Assembly: GCA_016283575.1 (NCBI GenBank)
Contig: JAEEND010000022.1
Coordinates: 62,001 to 126,000, forward strand
DNA: 64,000 nt
Direction: 5' to 3'
From: Lachnospiraceae bacterium
Lineage (GTDB): Bacteria; Bacillota; Clostridia; Lachnospirales; Lachnospiraceae
Both the position numbers and the translations under genes were made by a program. This document shows positions 8,427 through 17,382 of the stretch, in pieces; position 1 is the first letter of the stretch, and each line of letters opens with the position of its first letter. The notes under the pieces were generated by a model, which was not told the origin of the DNA, ran no database searches, and worked only from the letters and a program-made list of their open reading frames with translations.

Positions 8427-9575
8427 ATGTCTTATATAGTTGATACTTTAGACAACCTGGTACATCAGACTGCATTTTTCAACCTGACATGGGGCAATTA
8501 TGTAATGATTGCTGTTGCTTGCTTTTTCTTATACCTTGCAATAGCTAAAGAATTTGAACCCCTTTTGCTGTTACCCATCGCATTCGGTATGCTTCTTGTT
8601 AATATCTATCCCGATATTATCGCAGCACCCGGTACCGACGGCACAGCAGGTGGATTATTGTATTATTTCTATGTACTGGATGAATACGCAATTCTCCCTT
8701 CCCTTATTTTCATGGGCGTAGGTGCGATGACAGACTTCGGTCCCCTTATCGCTAACCCCAAGAGCTTCTGGTTGGGAGCAGCTGCACAGTTTGGTATTTT
8801 TGCAGCATATTTCGGAGCAATTGCTCTCGGATTCAATGATAAAGCCGCAGCGGCTATTTCCATCATCGGTGGTGCTGACGGCCCTACATCCATTTTCCTT
8901 GCAGGAAAGCTTGGACAGACCAACTTACTCGGACCCATTGCGGTAGCTGCTTACTCCTACATGTCATTGGTTCCCATTATACAGCCCCCCATCATGAAGC
9001 TTCTTACCACTGAAAAAGAACGTAAGATCAAGATGGCGCAGCTTCGTCCCGTTTCCAAGTTAGAGAAGATCCTTTTCCCGATTATCGTAACAATCGTGGT
9101 ATGTATGATTCTTCCCACAACAGCACCCCTTATCGGTATGCTGATGCTTGGTAACCTTTTCAAGGAATCCGGTGTTGTAAGACAGCTTACAGAAACCGCT
9201 TCCAACGCCCTTATGTACATTGTCGTAATTTTACTTGGTACATCAGTAGGTGCTACCACAAGTGCCGAAGCCTTCTTAAATGTTTCTACACTTAAGATTG
9301 TTGCATTAGGTCTTATAGCATTTGCATTCGGTACTGCCGCAGGTGTAATTTTCGGTAAGATTATGTGTGTTGCTACAAGAGGTAAGGTAAATCCTCTTAT
9401 CGGTTCAGCAGGTGTATCTGCAGTTCCCATGGCAGCGAGAGTATCTCAGAAGGTTGGTGCTGAAGCAGATCCTACCAACTTCCTTCTCATGCATGCAATG
9501 GGACCCAACGTTGCCGGTGTTATCGGTACAGCCGTAGTAGCAGGTACATTTATGGCTATTTTCGGAATATTCTAA
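8427..9575 (+). CDS. oadB: Na+-translocating decarboxylase beta subunit (OadB/MmdB/GcdB)
   Basis: 382 residues with many membrane segments. It carries the hallmark GGADGPTSIFLAGKLG (Asp151), the conserved Na+-site Asp region, and the C-terminal GSAGVSAVPMAARVSQK and HAMGPNVAGVIG strings. The family decarboxylates carboxybiotin and exports Na+. AGGAGG precedes the ATG. It lies between the carrier and OadA-type genes, as expected for a single complex. Confidence 0.95.
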   Translation: MSYIVDTLDNLVHQTAFFNLTWGNYVMIAVACFFLYLAIAKEFEPLLLLPIAFGMLLVNIYPDIIAAPGTDGTAGGLLYYFYVLDEYAILPSLIFMGVGAMTDFGPLIANPKSFWLGAAAQFGIFAAYFGAIALGFNDKAAAAISIIGGADGPTSIFLAGKLGQTNLLGPIAVAAYSYMSLVPIIQPPIMKLLTTEKERKIKMAQLRPVSKLEKILFPIIVTIVVCMILPTTAPLIGMLMLGNLFKESGVVRQLTETASNALMYIVVILLGTSVGATTSAEAFLNVSTLKIVALGLIAFAFGTAAGVIFGKIMCVATRGKVNPLIGSAGVSAVPMAARVSQKVGAEADPTNFLLMHAMGPNVAGVIGTAVVAGTFMAIFGIF

Positions 9576-9594
9576 ATTATAAGGAGAAAATAAA

Positions 9595-11031
9595 ATGGCA
9601 GAAGTTGTAAAGAAACCCATCGGCATAACCGAAACCGTTCTTCGTGATGCTCATCAGAGTCTTATCGCTACAAGAATGCCCACCGAGATTATGCTTCCTA
9701 TTTTGGATAAAATTGACAAAGTAGGCTATCACTCAGTTGAATGCTGGGGCGGTGCTACTTTCGATGCTTCTCTCAGATTCTTAAAAGAAGATCCCTGGGA
9801 AAGACTTCGTAAAATCAGAGACGGTCTTAAGAATACAAAGACCCAGATGTTATTCAGAGGACAGAACATTTTAGGTTACCGTCCTTACGCTGATGACGTT
9901 GTATATGCTTTCGTTGAAAAGTCCATTGCCAACGGTATCGACGTAATCAGAATTTTTGACTGCCTTAACGATATCAGAAACCTTCAGGCAGCCGTTGATG
10001 CTACCAATAAGATCAAGAAGCAGGAAGGAAGAGGAGAATCTCAGATCGCTCTTTCTTATACACTTGGTGATGCTTATACTCTTGAGTATTGGGCAGACAT
10101 GGCTAAGAAGATTGAAGAAATGGGTGCAGATTCCATCTGTATCAAAGATATGGCAGGCTTACTTGTTCCTTACAAGGCAGCTGAACTTGTTAAGACATTA
10201 AAGGAAAGCACAAAGCTTCCTATTCAGTTACATACTCACTATACTTCAGGTGTTGCTTCCATGACCTACTTAAAGGCAGTAGAAGCAGGTGTAGACGTAA
10301 TTGACTGTGCAATCAGTCCTTTCGCTCTCGGTACATCACAGCCTGCAACAGAAGTTATGGTTGAAACCTTCAAGGGTACCGAATATGATACAGGCTTTGA
10401 TCAGAACTTACTTGCTGAAATCGCTGATTACTTCACACCTTACAGAGAAGAATGTTTAAAGAGCGGACTTATGAGCACCAAGGTTCTCGGTGTTAACATT
10501 AAGACCCTTCTTTACCAGGTACCCGGCGGTATGCTCAGTAACATGGTATCTCAGTTAAAAGAACAGCATGCTGAAGATAAGTATCGTGAAGTGCTTGAAG
10601 AGATCCCCAGAGTTCGTAAGGACTGTGGTGAACCCCCTCTTGTTACACCTTCTTCACAGATTGTTGGTACACAGGCTATCTTCAATGTACTTATGGGTGA
10701 AAGATATAAGATGGCTACAGGAGAATTCAAGGATCTTCTCCGTGGTAACTACGGACAGACCGTTAAGCCCATGAACCAGGAAGTAATCGATAAGGTTATT
10801 CCCGGTGAAAAGCGTTCAACAGCTCGTTCTGCTGAAGCAACAGGCCATGATAAGCCCGAACTTGAATCCATCGAAGCAGAAATGAAGCAGTACAAGGAAC
10901 AGGAAGAAGACGTACTTTCTTATGCATTGTTCCCTCAGGTTGCTACAGACTTCTTCAAGTATCGTAACGCACAGAAGACCAAGGTTGATGTTACCGTTGC
11001 AGATGCCAAGAATGGTGCTTACCCTGTATAA
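9595..11031 (+). CDS. oadA: Oxaloacetate decarboxylase alpha / pyruvate carboxyltransferase subunit (OadA/5S-like, no biotin domain)
   Basis: 478 residues: a TIM-barrel carboxyltransferase followed by the PYC/OADA conserved domain. Signatures are ETVLRDAHQSLIATRM, VECWGGATFDASLRFLKEDPW, MLFRGQN, the active-site Lys in CIKDMAGLL and metal-ligand LHTHYTSG. Full OadA proteins are ~590 residues with a C-terminal biotin domain; here the biotin domain is a separate gene, as in the 5S subunit of transcarboxylase. It would interconvert oxaloacetate and pyruvate with carboxybiotin. Last gene of the operon, with a terminator 17 nt on. Confidence 0.93.
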   Translation: MAEVVKKPIGITETVLRDAHQSLIATRMPTEIMLPILDKIDKVGYHSVECWGGATFDASLRFLKEDPWERLRKIRDGLKNTKTQMLFRGQNILGYRPYADDVVYAFVEKSIANGIDVIRIFDCLNDIRNLQAAVDATNKIKKQEGRGESQIALSYTLGDAYTLEYWADMAKKIEEMGADSICIKDMAGLLVPYKAAELVKTLKESTKLPIQLHTHYTSGVASMTYLKAVEAGVDVIDCAISPFALGTSQPATEVMVETFKGTEYDTGFDQNLLAEIADYFTPYREECLKSGLMSTKVLGVNIKTLLYQVPGGMLSNMVSQLKEQHAEDKYREVLEEIPRVRKDCGEPPLVTPSSQIVGTQAIFNVLMGERYKMATGEFKDLLRGNYGQTVKPMNQEVIDKVIPGEKRSTARSAEATGHDKPELESIEAEMKQYKEQEEDVLSYALFPQVATDFFKYRNAQKTKVDVTVADAKNGAYPV

Positions 11032-11047
11032 TCTTTAGATTTTACTT

Positions 11048-11080
11048 AAAAAGGTCGCAAACACTTGCGGCCTTTTTTTT
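11048..11080 (+). terminator. Terminator of the decarboxylase operon
   Basis: AAAAAGG-CGCAA pairs with TTGCG-CCTTTTT, with a long T run. Confidence 0.9.
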
Positions 11081-11093
11081 GTTCATATATAAT
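11065..11093 (+). promoter_or_regulatory. Candidate promoter of the TetR gene, nested in the upstream terminator
   Basis: TTGCGG (11065-11070), 17-nt spacer, TATAAT (11088-11093). The -35 lies in the 3' arm of the preceding terminator. Confidence 0.55.
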
Positions 11094-11123
11094 AACAGGT
11101 GTTCTTAAACATTGGAGGTAATT

Positions 11124-11672
11124 ATGTCCCGGTTAGAAACAATCAGCAAAGATACCATAAAAGAATCGGCTTTTTCCCTTGCCAAAGAAAAGGGTGTATC
11201 CGAAGTTACGGCAAGAAAGCTTGCAGCCAAAATAGGTTGCTCGACTCAGCCGATCTTCAGAAAATATGAAAACATGGAAGACCTGTTAAAGGATGTTTTC
11301 GATGATTCTTTAAAATACTTTGATGATTTTTATTTGAATTTTGAGAAGAACAGTCCCATACCCTTTGTTAATCTGGGACTTTGCTATATTTCTTTTGCGG
11401 AAAAAGAAAAAGAACTGTTTACGGATCTGTTTATGAAAAAGAATATTTACGGCCATAACATGTACAGCCTGTTAAACGGAAGAACCGGAGCCGTAGTCAG
11501 TGAAATGAACAAAGCCCGTGAAGAAGGTTGCAAAAATACCGAGGATGTATTTATGAAAATGTGGATCCTCATTCACGGTGCTGCATGTATGACAGTTACC
11601 GGTGACTATGATCTGACACAGAGCCAGACAAGGCTTCAGTTGGAAAGTGCTTATAAGGCTTTTGCGAGGTAG
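11124..11672 (+). CDS. TetR/AcrR-family transcriptional regulator
   Basis: 182 residues from ATG 11124, which follows GGAGGT; the tracked TTG 11112 overlaps that site. The N-terminal HTH is clear: IKESAFSLAKEKGVSEVTARKLAAKIGCSTQPIFRKYENMEDLL, residues ~10-55. The rest is a helical ligand/dimer domain similar to the TetR_C WHG type (LFMKKN...WILIHGAACM). It ends 5 nt before an RpiR gene. Target and ligand are not readable from sequence. Confidence 0.88.
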   Translation: MSRLETISKDTIKESAFSLAKEKGVSEVTARKLAAKIGCSTQPIFRKYENMEDLLKDVFDDSLKYFDDFYLNFEKNSPIPFVNLGLCYISFAEKEKELFTDLFMKKNIYGHNMYSLLNGRTGAVVSEMNKAREEGCKNTEDVFMKMWILIHGAACMTVTGDYDLTQSQTRLQLESAYKAFAR

Positions 11673-11677
11673 ACGAT

Positions 11678-12601
11678 TTGGAAGAACAAAAAGATATTTT
11701 ATCAAGGATAAATGAAAAATTTTCGATTTTAAGTAAAGGACAGAGGCTTATTGCTTCTTTTGTCATCGATCACTACGATCAGGCTGTATTTATGACAGCG
11801 GCAAAACTCGGTGAGACAGTGGGAGTAAGTGAATCAACGGTTGTTCGTTTTGCGGTCACTCTTGATTATGACGGATTCCCGGAATTCAGTAAGGCTCTTG
11901 AAAATTTTTACAAAAACCGCATGAATTCAGTTCAGAAGGTGAATGCCAAATACGGAAAAAGCTCACAGTCGGAAGTCTTAAATTCCGTATTAAAGGCAGA
12001 TATCGAAAAGATTCAGGATACAATTGAAAATATCGACGTTGATGCATTTGAACTTGCCATTGATATTATTTTGAATGCAAAAAAAATCTATATCGTCGGT
12101 ATCAGATCCTGTGAACCTTTGGCAGAGTTTTTGCAGTTTTATTTAAATATGATCCGTCAGGATGTTTATCTTATTAAGACCACCAGCGCTAGCGAAATTT
12201 TTGAACAGATGATAAGAGTCGATGAAAAAGACTGCGTAATCGGTATAAGCTTTCCCAGATACTCCATGCGTACTCTTAAGGCCATGGAATTTGCAACAGA
12301 CAGAAATGCCAAAGTAATTACCATTACGGATTCCATCCATTCGCCCATGAATCTATATTCTTCCTGTAATCTGCTGGCTCGTTCCGATATGGTTTCGATC
12401 GTAGATTCACTGGTTGCTCCTTTGTCGGTTATTAATGCCCTTGTGGTAGCTCTCTGCTTAAAGAGACCCAAGGATGTTAAGGCCAATCTTGAAAACCTTG
12501 AATCTGCATGGAGTAATTATCAGGTTTATCTTAATGATGAGATCAATTTCATTGATGATGAACCCATACTCAATTATTCCCTTAAGAAAGAAGAGGATTA
12601 A
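11678..12601 (+). CDS. RpiR/MurR-family transcriptional regulator with SIS domain
   Basis: 307 residues. The N-terminal RpiR HTH (LSKGQRLIASFVIDHYDQAVFMTAAKLGETVGVSESTVVRFA) is followed by a SIS phosphosugar-binding domain from ~residue 125 (AKKIYIVGIRSCEPLAEFLQFYL, ISFPRYSMRTLKAMEFA). Members sense phosphosugars and control sugar or cell-wall amino-sugar genes; the target here is unknown. The start is TTG 11678 with weak GAGGT upstream. Its stop overlaps the next ATG (TAATG), so the two are translationally coupled. Confidence 0.9.
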   Translation: MEEQKDILSRINEKFSILSKGQRLIASFVIDHYDQAVFMTAAKLGETVGVSESTVVRFAVTLDYDGFPEFSKALENFYKNRMNSVQKVNAKYGKSSQSEVLNSVLKADIEKIQDTIENIDVDAFELAIDIILNAKKIYIVGIRSCEPLAEFLQFYLNMIRQDVYLIKTTSASEIFEQMIRVDEKDCVIGISFPRYSMRTLKAMEFATDRNAKVITITDSIHSPMNLYSSCNLLARSDMVSIVDSLVAPLSVINALVVALCLKRPKDVKANLENLESAWSNYQVYLNDEINFIDDEPILNYSLKKEED

Positions 12602-13827
12602 TGAAAGTAATTGTTATTGGCGGAGGTGCCGCAGGCAGCATGGCAGCCATTAATGCCGCTGGCAGTGGCGCCGATGTCACATTAATTGAAAAAAATGAAA
12701 AGATAGGAAAGAAAATATATATAACGGGGAAAGGTCGTTGCAATGTGACCAATTCTTCCGATGCGGATGTTTTCTTTAAAAATGTAAACAGAAATTCCAA
12801 ATTCTTATATTCAAGCTTTTATAACTTCGATAATTTCAGCGTAATGCGTTTTTTTGAAGATCACGGATGCCCCCTTAAGGAAGAGCGCGGAAACAGGGTA
12901 TTTCCGGTATCGGATCATTCTTCAGATATAATTAAGACTCTCACCAATGTCTTAAAAGAATCCGGTGTTAAGATATTATTTAATACATGCGTTAAGGATT
13001 TGATAGTAGAAGAAGGTGTCGTTAAAGGCGTTATCTTAAGTGATGAAAAGAAGCTATTTTCTGACCGTGTTATTGTTGCAACAGGGGGTGTTTCTTATCC
13101 CATGACGGGTTCGGACGGCGACGGTTACAGATTTGCCAAAGAAACAGGCCATGATCTTAAAGAGCCGGAAGCTTCTCTTATACCGATTATTCCGAAGGAA
13201 GATTTTTATAAGGAGCTCCAGGGATTAAGTTTAAAAAATGTAAAACTTACCCTTTTTGATAACAACAAAAAGATTTATGAGGAAATGGGTGAAATGATGT
13301 TTGCTCATTTCGGCTTGACCGGTCCTTTGATATTGACAGTCAGTACAAAGATGACCTTTAAAGACAGATCAAAGCCTCATGAATATAAATTGCTTCTTGA
13401 CTTAAAGCCCGCGCTTTCAAAAGAAATGCTTGATGAACGCCTTCTTAAGGATTTTGGCAAAAATATAAATAAGGCATTTAAAAATTCGCTTGATGAACTC
13501 CTTCCCAAAAACCTTATTCCCGTTATTATTGAATTATCCGGGATCGATCCCATGAAACAGGTGAATGAGATCACAAGAGAAGAGAGAAGAGAATTTGTTG
13601 AATTAATGAAGAATGTTTCTTTTACCCCGGTTGCCTTAAGGCCCATAAGTGAAGCGATCATTACAAAAGGCGGGGTTTCCGTAAAAGATATCAATCCATC
13701 AACAATGGAATCAAAGAAAATAAAGAATCTGTATTTTGCAGGGGAGGTTATCGATGTTGATGCCATGACAGGCGGCTTCAATCTTCAGATTGCCTGGTCC
13801 ACGGGATTTCTTGCAGGTACGATCTAA
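12601..13827 (+). CDS. BaiN/HI0933-family FAD-dependent oxidoreductase
   Basis: 408 residues. The N-terminal dinucleotide fold IVIGGGAAGSMAAINAA is followed by GKKIYITGKGRCNVTN, the diagnostic string of the HI0933/YhiN family. FAD-contact motifs VATGGVSYPMTGSDGDGYRFA and the terminal YFAGEVIDVDAMTGGFNLQIAWSTG are present. Characterised members include BaiN, a bile-acid-modifying enzyme; most are of unknown substrate. The gene sits upstream of cmk-ispH-S1, an arrangement I associate with Lachnospiraceae genomes. Confidence 0.9.
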   Translation: MKVIVIGGGAAGSMAAINAAGSGADVTLIEKNEKIGKKIYITGKGRCNVTNSSDADVFFKNVNRNSKFLYSSFYNFDNFSVMRFFEDHGCPLKEERGNRVFPVSDHSSDIIKTLTNVLKESGVKILFNTCVKDLIVEEGVVKGVILSDEKKLFSDRVIVATGGVSYPMTGSDGDGYRFAKETGHDLKEPEASLIPIIPKEDFYKELQGLSLKNVKLTLFDNNKKIYEEMGEMMFAHFGLTGPLILTVSTKMTFKDRSKPHEYKLLLDLKPALSKEMLDERLLKDFGKNINKAFKNSLDELLPKNLIPVIIELSGIDPMKQVNEITREERREFVELMKNVSFTPVALRPISEAIITKGGVSVKDINPSTMESKKIKNLYFAGEVIDVDAMTGGFNLQIAWSTGFLAGTI

Positions 13828-13838
13828 AGGAGATAATT

Positions 13839-14504
13839 ATGAAACAGATTGCCATCGACGGTCCTGCAGGAGCAGGAAAAAGTACAATTGCCAAAGCGGT
13901 TTCAAAAGAGCTTCAGTTTGTTTATATCGATACCGGCGCCATGTATCGCGCCATCGGTTTATATGTCCTTAGAAACAATGTATCGAAGGATGATGAAGAA
14001 AATGTTGTAAAGCTTGCAAAATCATGCGATGTGACCATCTCATATGAAAACGGTGAGCAGGTTGTATCACTTAACGGTGAAAACGTTAACGGTTTTATAA
14101 GAACACCGGAAGTCGGAGAATATGCTTCAGCTATTTCCGTTTTTAAGGAAGTAAGAGAAAAGCTTGTATACTTACAGCAGGAGCTTGCAAAGACCACAAA
14201 TGTGGTAATGGACGGACGCGATATAGGATCTAAAGTATTACCCGATGCAACCCTTAAAGTTTATCTTGATGCGGATGTAAATGTTAGAGCAAAAAGAAGA
14301 TATGATGAACTTACATTAAAGGGTGAAAAGGTTGATCTTAAGGAACTTACCGAAGAAATGAAGGCTCGTGATTACAGGGATATGCACAGGGACAATTCCC
14401 CCCTTGTAAGAGTTCCGGATGCCAAATATGTTGACAGTTCCTATATGACTCCCGAGGAAGTTAAGGACAGGATCATTGAATTATACAGAGAGGCTGATAA
14501 GTAA
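13839..14504 (+). CDS. cmk: Cytidylate kinase
   Basis: 221 residues, normal length. It phosphorylates CMP/dCMP with ATP. It has the P-loop IDGPAGAGKST, the CMP-binding DTGAMYRAIG and MDGRDIGSKVLPDA, and the RRYDELTLKGE lid region. AAAGGAG precedes the ATG. The stop overlaps the ispH start as TAATG. Confidence 0.97.
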   Translation: MKQIAIDGPAGAGKSTIAKAVSKELQFVYIDTGAMYRAIGLYVLRNNVSKDDEENVVKLAKSCDVTISYENGEQVVSLNGENVNGFIRTPEVGEYASAISVFKEVREKLVYLQQELAKTTNVVMDGRDIGSKVLPDATLKVYLDADVNVRAKRRYDELTLKGEKVDLKELTEEMKARDYRDMHRDNSPLVRVPDAKYVDSSYMTPEEVKDRIIELYREADK

Positions 14505-15352
14505 TGAATTGTAAAGTGGGAGAGCATGCGGGATTCTGCTTTGGCGCCAACAGAGCGGTTGAATCTCTTGAAGATGCTTTAAAAGAGAATAAGCCCATAT
14601 ATACCTTCGGGCCTATTTTAAATAACGATATATTGGTTGAATCCTACAGAAAACGCGGAGTTACCGTGGTAGAGGATGTTGAGGAATTCGATAAGCTTGA
14701 AAAAGGAAAGATCATAATTAGATCTCACGGAGTGGGTCGTGACATCTACGAGCACCTTCTTGCAACAGGCTTTGAAATCTTCGATGCCACTTGTCCTTTT
14801 GTAAAAAGAATTCATCGAATTGTTGAAAAACAGAGTCAACTCGGTGACAAAATCGTAGTTGTCGGAAATCCCAATCATCCTGAAGTAATGGGTATTGTAG
14901 GATGGGCAGATGGGGATGCATATGTGGTTGAGAAGGAAGAAGATATAGACAAGTTAAATTTCGAAAAAAGCAACAAAATAACTCTTGTTTCCCAAACAAC
15001 CTTTAATCGTAATAAATTTCAAGAATTAGTTGAAATATTTGAAAAAAGAAGTTACAATATTGATGTTATGAATACAATATGCGACGCGACTAGGGTTCGA
15101 CAGGAAGAAGCCGATGCTCTTTCGAAAGAAGCCGATGTCATGATAGTCATAGGAGATAAAAAAAGTTCCAACAGTCGAAAGCTATATGACATATGCAAAG
15201 CAAATTGTGATCAGACATTCTTTATACAGACACTGGAGGACATCAAAGGCAGACTGAACGTGGTGTCAAATCTTGTGGGTATTACAGCCGGGGCTTCAAC
15301 CCCAAAATATATTATTGAGGAGGTTCAAAAATATGTCAGAAATGACTTTTGA
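14504..15352 (+). CDS. ispH: 4-hydroxy-3-methylbut-2-enyl diphosphate reductase
   Basis: 282 residues. IspH makes IPP and DMAPP in the last MEP-pathway step and uses a 4Fe-4S cluster. The three cluster cysteines are in HAGFCFGANRAV, DATCPFVKRIH and NTICDATRVRQ; conserved histidines occur in RSHGVG and GNPNHPEV. The 3' end runs 20 nt into the S1-protein gene in another frame. In many Clostridia IspH and S1 are one polypeptide; here they are separate but interlocked. Confidence 0.96.
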   Translation: MNCKVGEHAGFCFGANRAVESLEDALKENKPIYTFGPILNNDILVESYRKRGVTVVEDVEEFDKLEKGKIIIRSHGVGRDIYEHLLATGFEIFDATCPFVKRIHRIVEKQSQLGDKIVVVGNPNHPEVMGIVGWADGDAYVVEKEEDIDKLNFEKSNKITLVSQTTFNRNKFQELVEIFEKRSYNIDVMNTICDATRVRQEEADALSKEADVMIVIGDKKSSNSRKLYDICKANCDQTFFIQTLEDIKGRLNVVSNLVGITAGASTPKYIIEEVQKYVRNDF

Positions 15353-16478
15353 ACAGATGTTAGATGCATCATTTAAAACAATACATAATGGTGAGGTTGT
15401 TGAGGGTACTGTCATTGATGTAAAGCCCAACGAGATTATTCTTAACATTGGTTACAAATCAGATGGTATTTTAACCAAATATGAATATACAAATGAACCT
15501 AACGTTGACTTGACACAGGCAGTAAAGCTTGGCGACACCATGGAAGTTAAGGTATTAAAGGTTAACGACGGCGACGGACAGGTTCTTTTAACATACAAGA
15601 GAATTGCAGCTGAAAAAGGTTCCAAGAAGCTTGAAGAAGCATTTGAATCACAGGAAATCCTTAAATCCAAAGTTACTCAGGTACTTGAAGGCGGCATCTG
15701 TGTTGTAGTTGATGAAGTAAGAGTATTTATTCCCGCAAGTCTTGTTTCCGATACTTTTGAAAAGGATTTGAACAAGTATCTTGATCAGGAAATCGAATTT
15801 GTTATCAGAGAATACAATCCCAAGAAGCGTCGCTTTATCGGTGACAGAAAAGCAATCCTCGTTTCAAGAAAGTCTGAAGCTCAGGAAAAACTTCTTGCAA
15901 CAATCAAAGAAGGCGATGTAGTTGAAGGTACTGTAAAGAACGTTACAGACTTCGGCGTATTCGTTGATTTAGGCGGACTTGACGGACTTCTTCATATCTC
16001 AGAAATGAGCTGGGGAAGAGTTGAAAATCCCAAGAAGAATTACAAGACAGGTGATAAACTTAAGGTTCTTGTTAAAGAAATCTCTGAAAAGAAGATTGCA
16101 TTAAGCCTTAAGTTCAATGATACAAATCCCTGGGTTGGCGCAGAAAAGAAATATGCAGTAGGTTCAGTAGTAACCGGTAAGGTTATGAGAATGGCTGATT
16201 TCGGTGCTTTCGTTGAACTTGAGCCCGGTATCGATGCACTTCTTCATGTATCTCAGATCTCCAAGGATCACATCAAGAAGCCCGCTGATGTATTAAAGAT
16301 CGGCGATGAAATTACAGCTAAGGTTGTTGATTTCAATCTTGATGAGAATAAGATCAGCATTTCCATTAAGGCTTTAACAGCTCCCGAAGAAGAGAAGGAA
16401 GCTAAAGAAGAATCCGATGCAGATGTTGTTTCCGTAGATATAGAGAAAGCCATCAAGGAAGAAACTAAGGAAGATTAA
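15333..16478 (+). CDS. rpsA: Ribosomal protein S1-like RNA-binding protein, four S1 domains
   Basis: 381 residues from ATG 15333, preceded by GAGGAGG; the tracked start at 15273 is inside ispH without a ribosome site. Four OB-fold S1 repeats lie at about 15-85, 103-170, 190-258 and 273-343, with the last two most canonical (EGTVKNVTDFGVFVDLGGLDGLLHISEMSW and GKVMRMADFGAFVELEPGIDALLHVSQIS). The tail is acidic. Likely role: mRNA binding at the 30S subunit. The start lies within the last 20 nt of ispH. Confidence 0.92.
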   Translation: MSEMTFEQMLDASFKTIHNGEVVEGTVIDVKPNEIILNIGYKSDGILTKYEYTNEPNVDLTQAVKLGDTMEVKVLKVNDGDGQVLLTYKRIAAEKGSKKLEEAFESQEILKSKVTQVLEGGICVVVDEVRVFIPASLVSDTFEKDLNKYLDQEIEFVIREYNPKKRRFIGDRKAILVSRKSEAQEKLLATIKEGDVVEGTVKNVTDFGVFVDLGGLDGLLHISEMSWGRVENPKKNYKTGDKLKVLVKEISEKKIALSLKFNDTNPWVGAEKKYAVGSVVTGKVMRMADFGAFVELEPGIDALLHVSQISKDHIKKPADVLKIGDEITAKVVDFNLDENKISISIKALTAPEEEKEAKEESDADVVSVDIEKAIKEETKED

Positions 16479-16517
16479 AGTAACATTAATTTGATGTTAT
16501 GTTATATTTTGTACATT

Positions 16518-16552
16518 ATAGGTAGTCATTGAACATGGCTACCTATTTTATT
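16518..16552 (+). terminator. Terminator after the S1 gene
   Basis: ATAGGTAG pairs with CTACCTAT across a ~13-nt loop and is followed by TTTATT. The T run is modest. Confidence 0.65.
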
Positions 16553-16570
16553 AAACAGTGAGGACATCTT

Positions 16571-17347
16571 ATGGTATACGACTACGAGTATTTTAAAAAG
16601 GCAATTTTTGACTTAACACAGATCGATTTGAATTCATATAAAGAAAAACAGATGAAGAGAAGGATCGATACACTTATTGCCAAGCATAAAGTCACAGGCT
16701 ATGAGAACTATGTTCAGTTGATTAAAACTGACAAGGAAAAGTTTGAAGAATTTGTATCATATTTAACCATTAACGTTTCTGAGTTTTACAGGAATCCCGA
16801 TCAGTGGGCATTAATGGATAAAGAGATAATCCCCGAGCTTATTTCAAAATTCGGAAAAAATTTAAAGATATGGAGTGCCGCATGCTCAACAGGTGATGAA
16901 CCGTACTCATTGGTAATGGCTCTCTCAAAGCATATTCCTTTAAATCAGATTAAGATTTTTGCAACAGATATCGATAAACAGATTCTTGAAAAAGCAAGAC
17001 TTGGTTTATATTCCGAAAAGAGTATCGAGAATGTGCCTGATGAGTTTAAAAAGAAATATTTTACTCAGATTGGGGGTTCATACAAGATTTCGGATGAAAT
17101 TAAATCCAGAGTTGAATTTAAGCAGCATAACCTGTTAAAAGATACATATCCTACAGGTGTTCATATGATCGTATGCAGAAACGTGCTTATTTATTTCACT
17201 GAAGAAGCTAAGGACGAAGTATTCAAGAAGTATTATGACTCACTTGCTCCCAAGGGAATTCTCTTTATAGGCAGCACGGAGCAGATAATCAATTATAAAG
17301 AAATCGGATATAATCGTAAGAATTCTTTTTATTATGATAAGCCATGA
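16571..17347 (+). CDS. cheR: CheR-type chemoreceptor glutamate methyltransferase
   Basis: 258 residues. The N-terminal helical CheR_N domain has ITFNVSEFYRNP-like ITVNVSEFYRNPDQW (as TINVSEFYRNPDQW); the Rossmann SAM domain has IWSAACSTGDEPYSLVMAL, IFATDID and IVCRNVLIYF. The family methylates chemoreceptor glutamates with SAM. AGGAC precedes ATG 16571. No other chemotaxis gene is adjacent, so it may belong to a dispersed system. Confidence 0.92.
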   Translation: MVYDYEYFKKAIFDLTQIDLNSYKEKQMKRRIDTLIAKHKVTGYENYVQLIKTDKEKFEEFVSYLTINVSEFYRNPDQWALMDKEIIPELISKFGKNLKIWSAACSTGDEPYSLVMALSKHIPLNQIKIFATDIDKQILEKARLGLYSEKSIENVPDEFKKKYFTQIGGSYKISDEIKSRVEFKQHNLLKDTYPTGVHMIVCRNVLIYFTEEAKDEVFKKYYDSLAPKGILFIGSTEQIINYKEIGYNRKNSFYYDKP

Positions 17348-17351
17348 GATT

Positions 17352-17382
17352 AAAAAGGCGAGGTTATTTACCTCGCCTTTTC
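17352..17382. terminator. Bidirectional terminator between cheR and the YprB-like gene
   Basis: AAAAGGCGAGGT and ACCTCGCCTTTT arms flank TATT; T runs exist on both strands between convergent genes. Confidence 0.9.

Noticed and set aside
15273-15332. Upstream extension of the S1-protein frame
   Set aside because: It is a shadow of ispH; the ATG at 15333 has a strong GAGGAGG site.
14504-16478. Possible frameshift breaking an IspH-S1 fusion
   Set aside because: Both halves have complete ends, and the S1 part has its own ribosome site and start, so a true split is the simpler reading. Resequencing would settle it.
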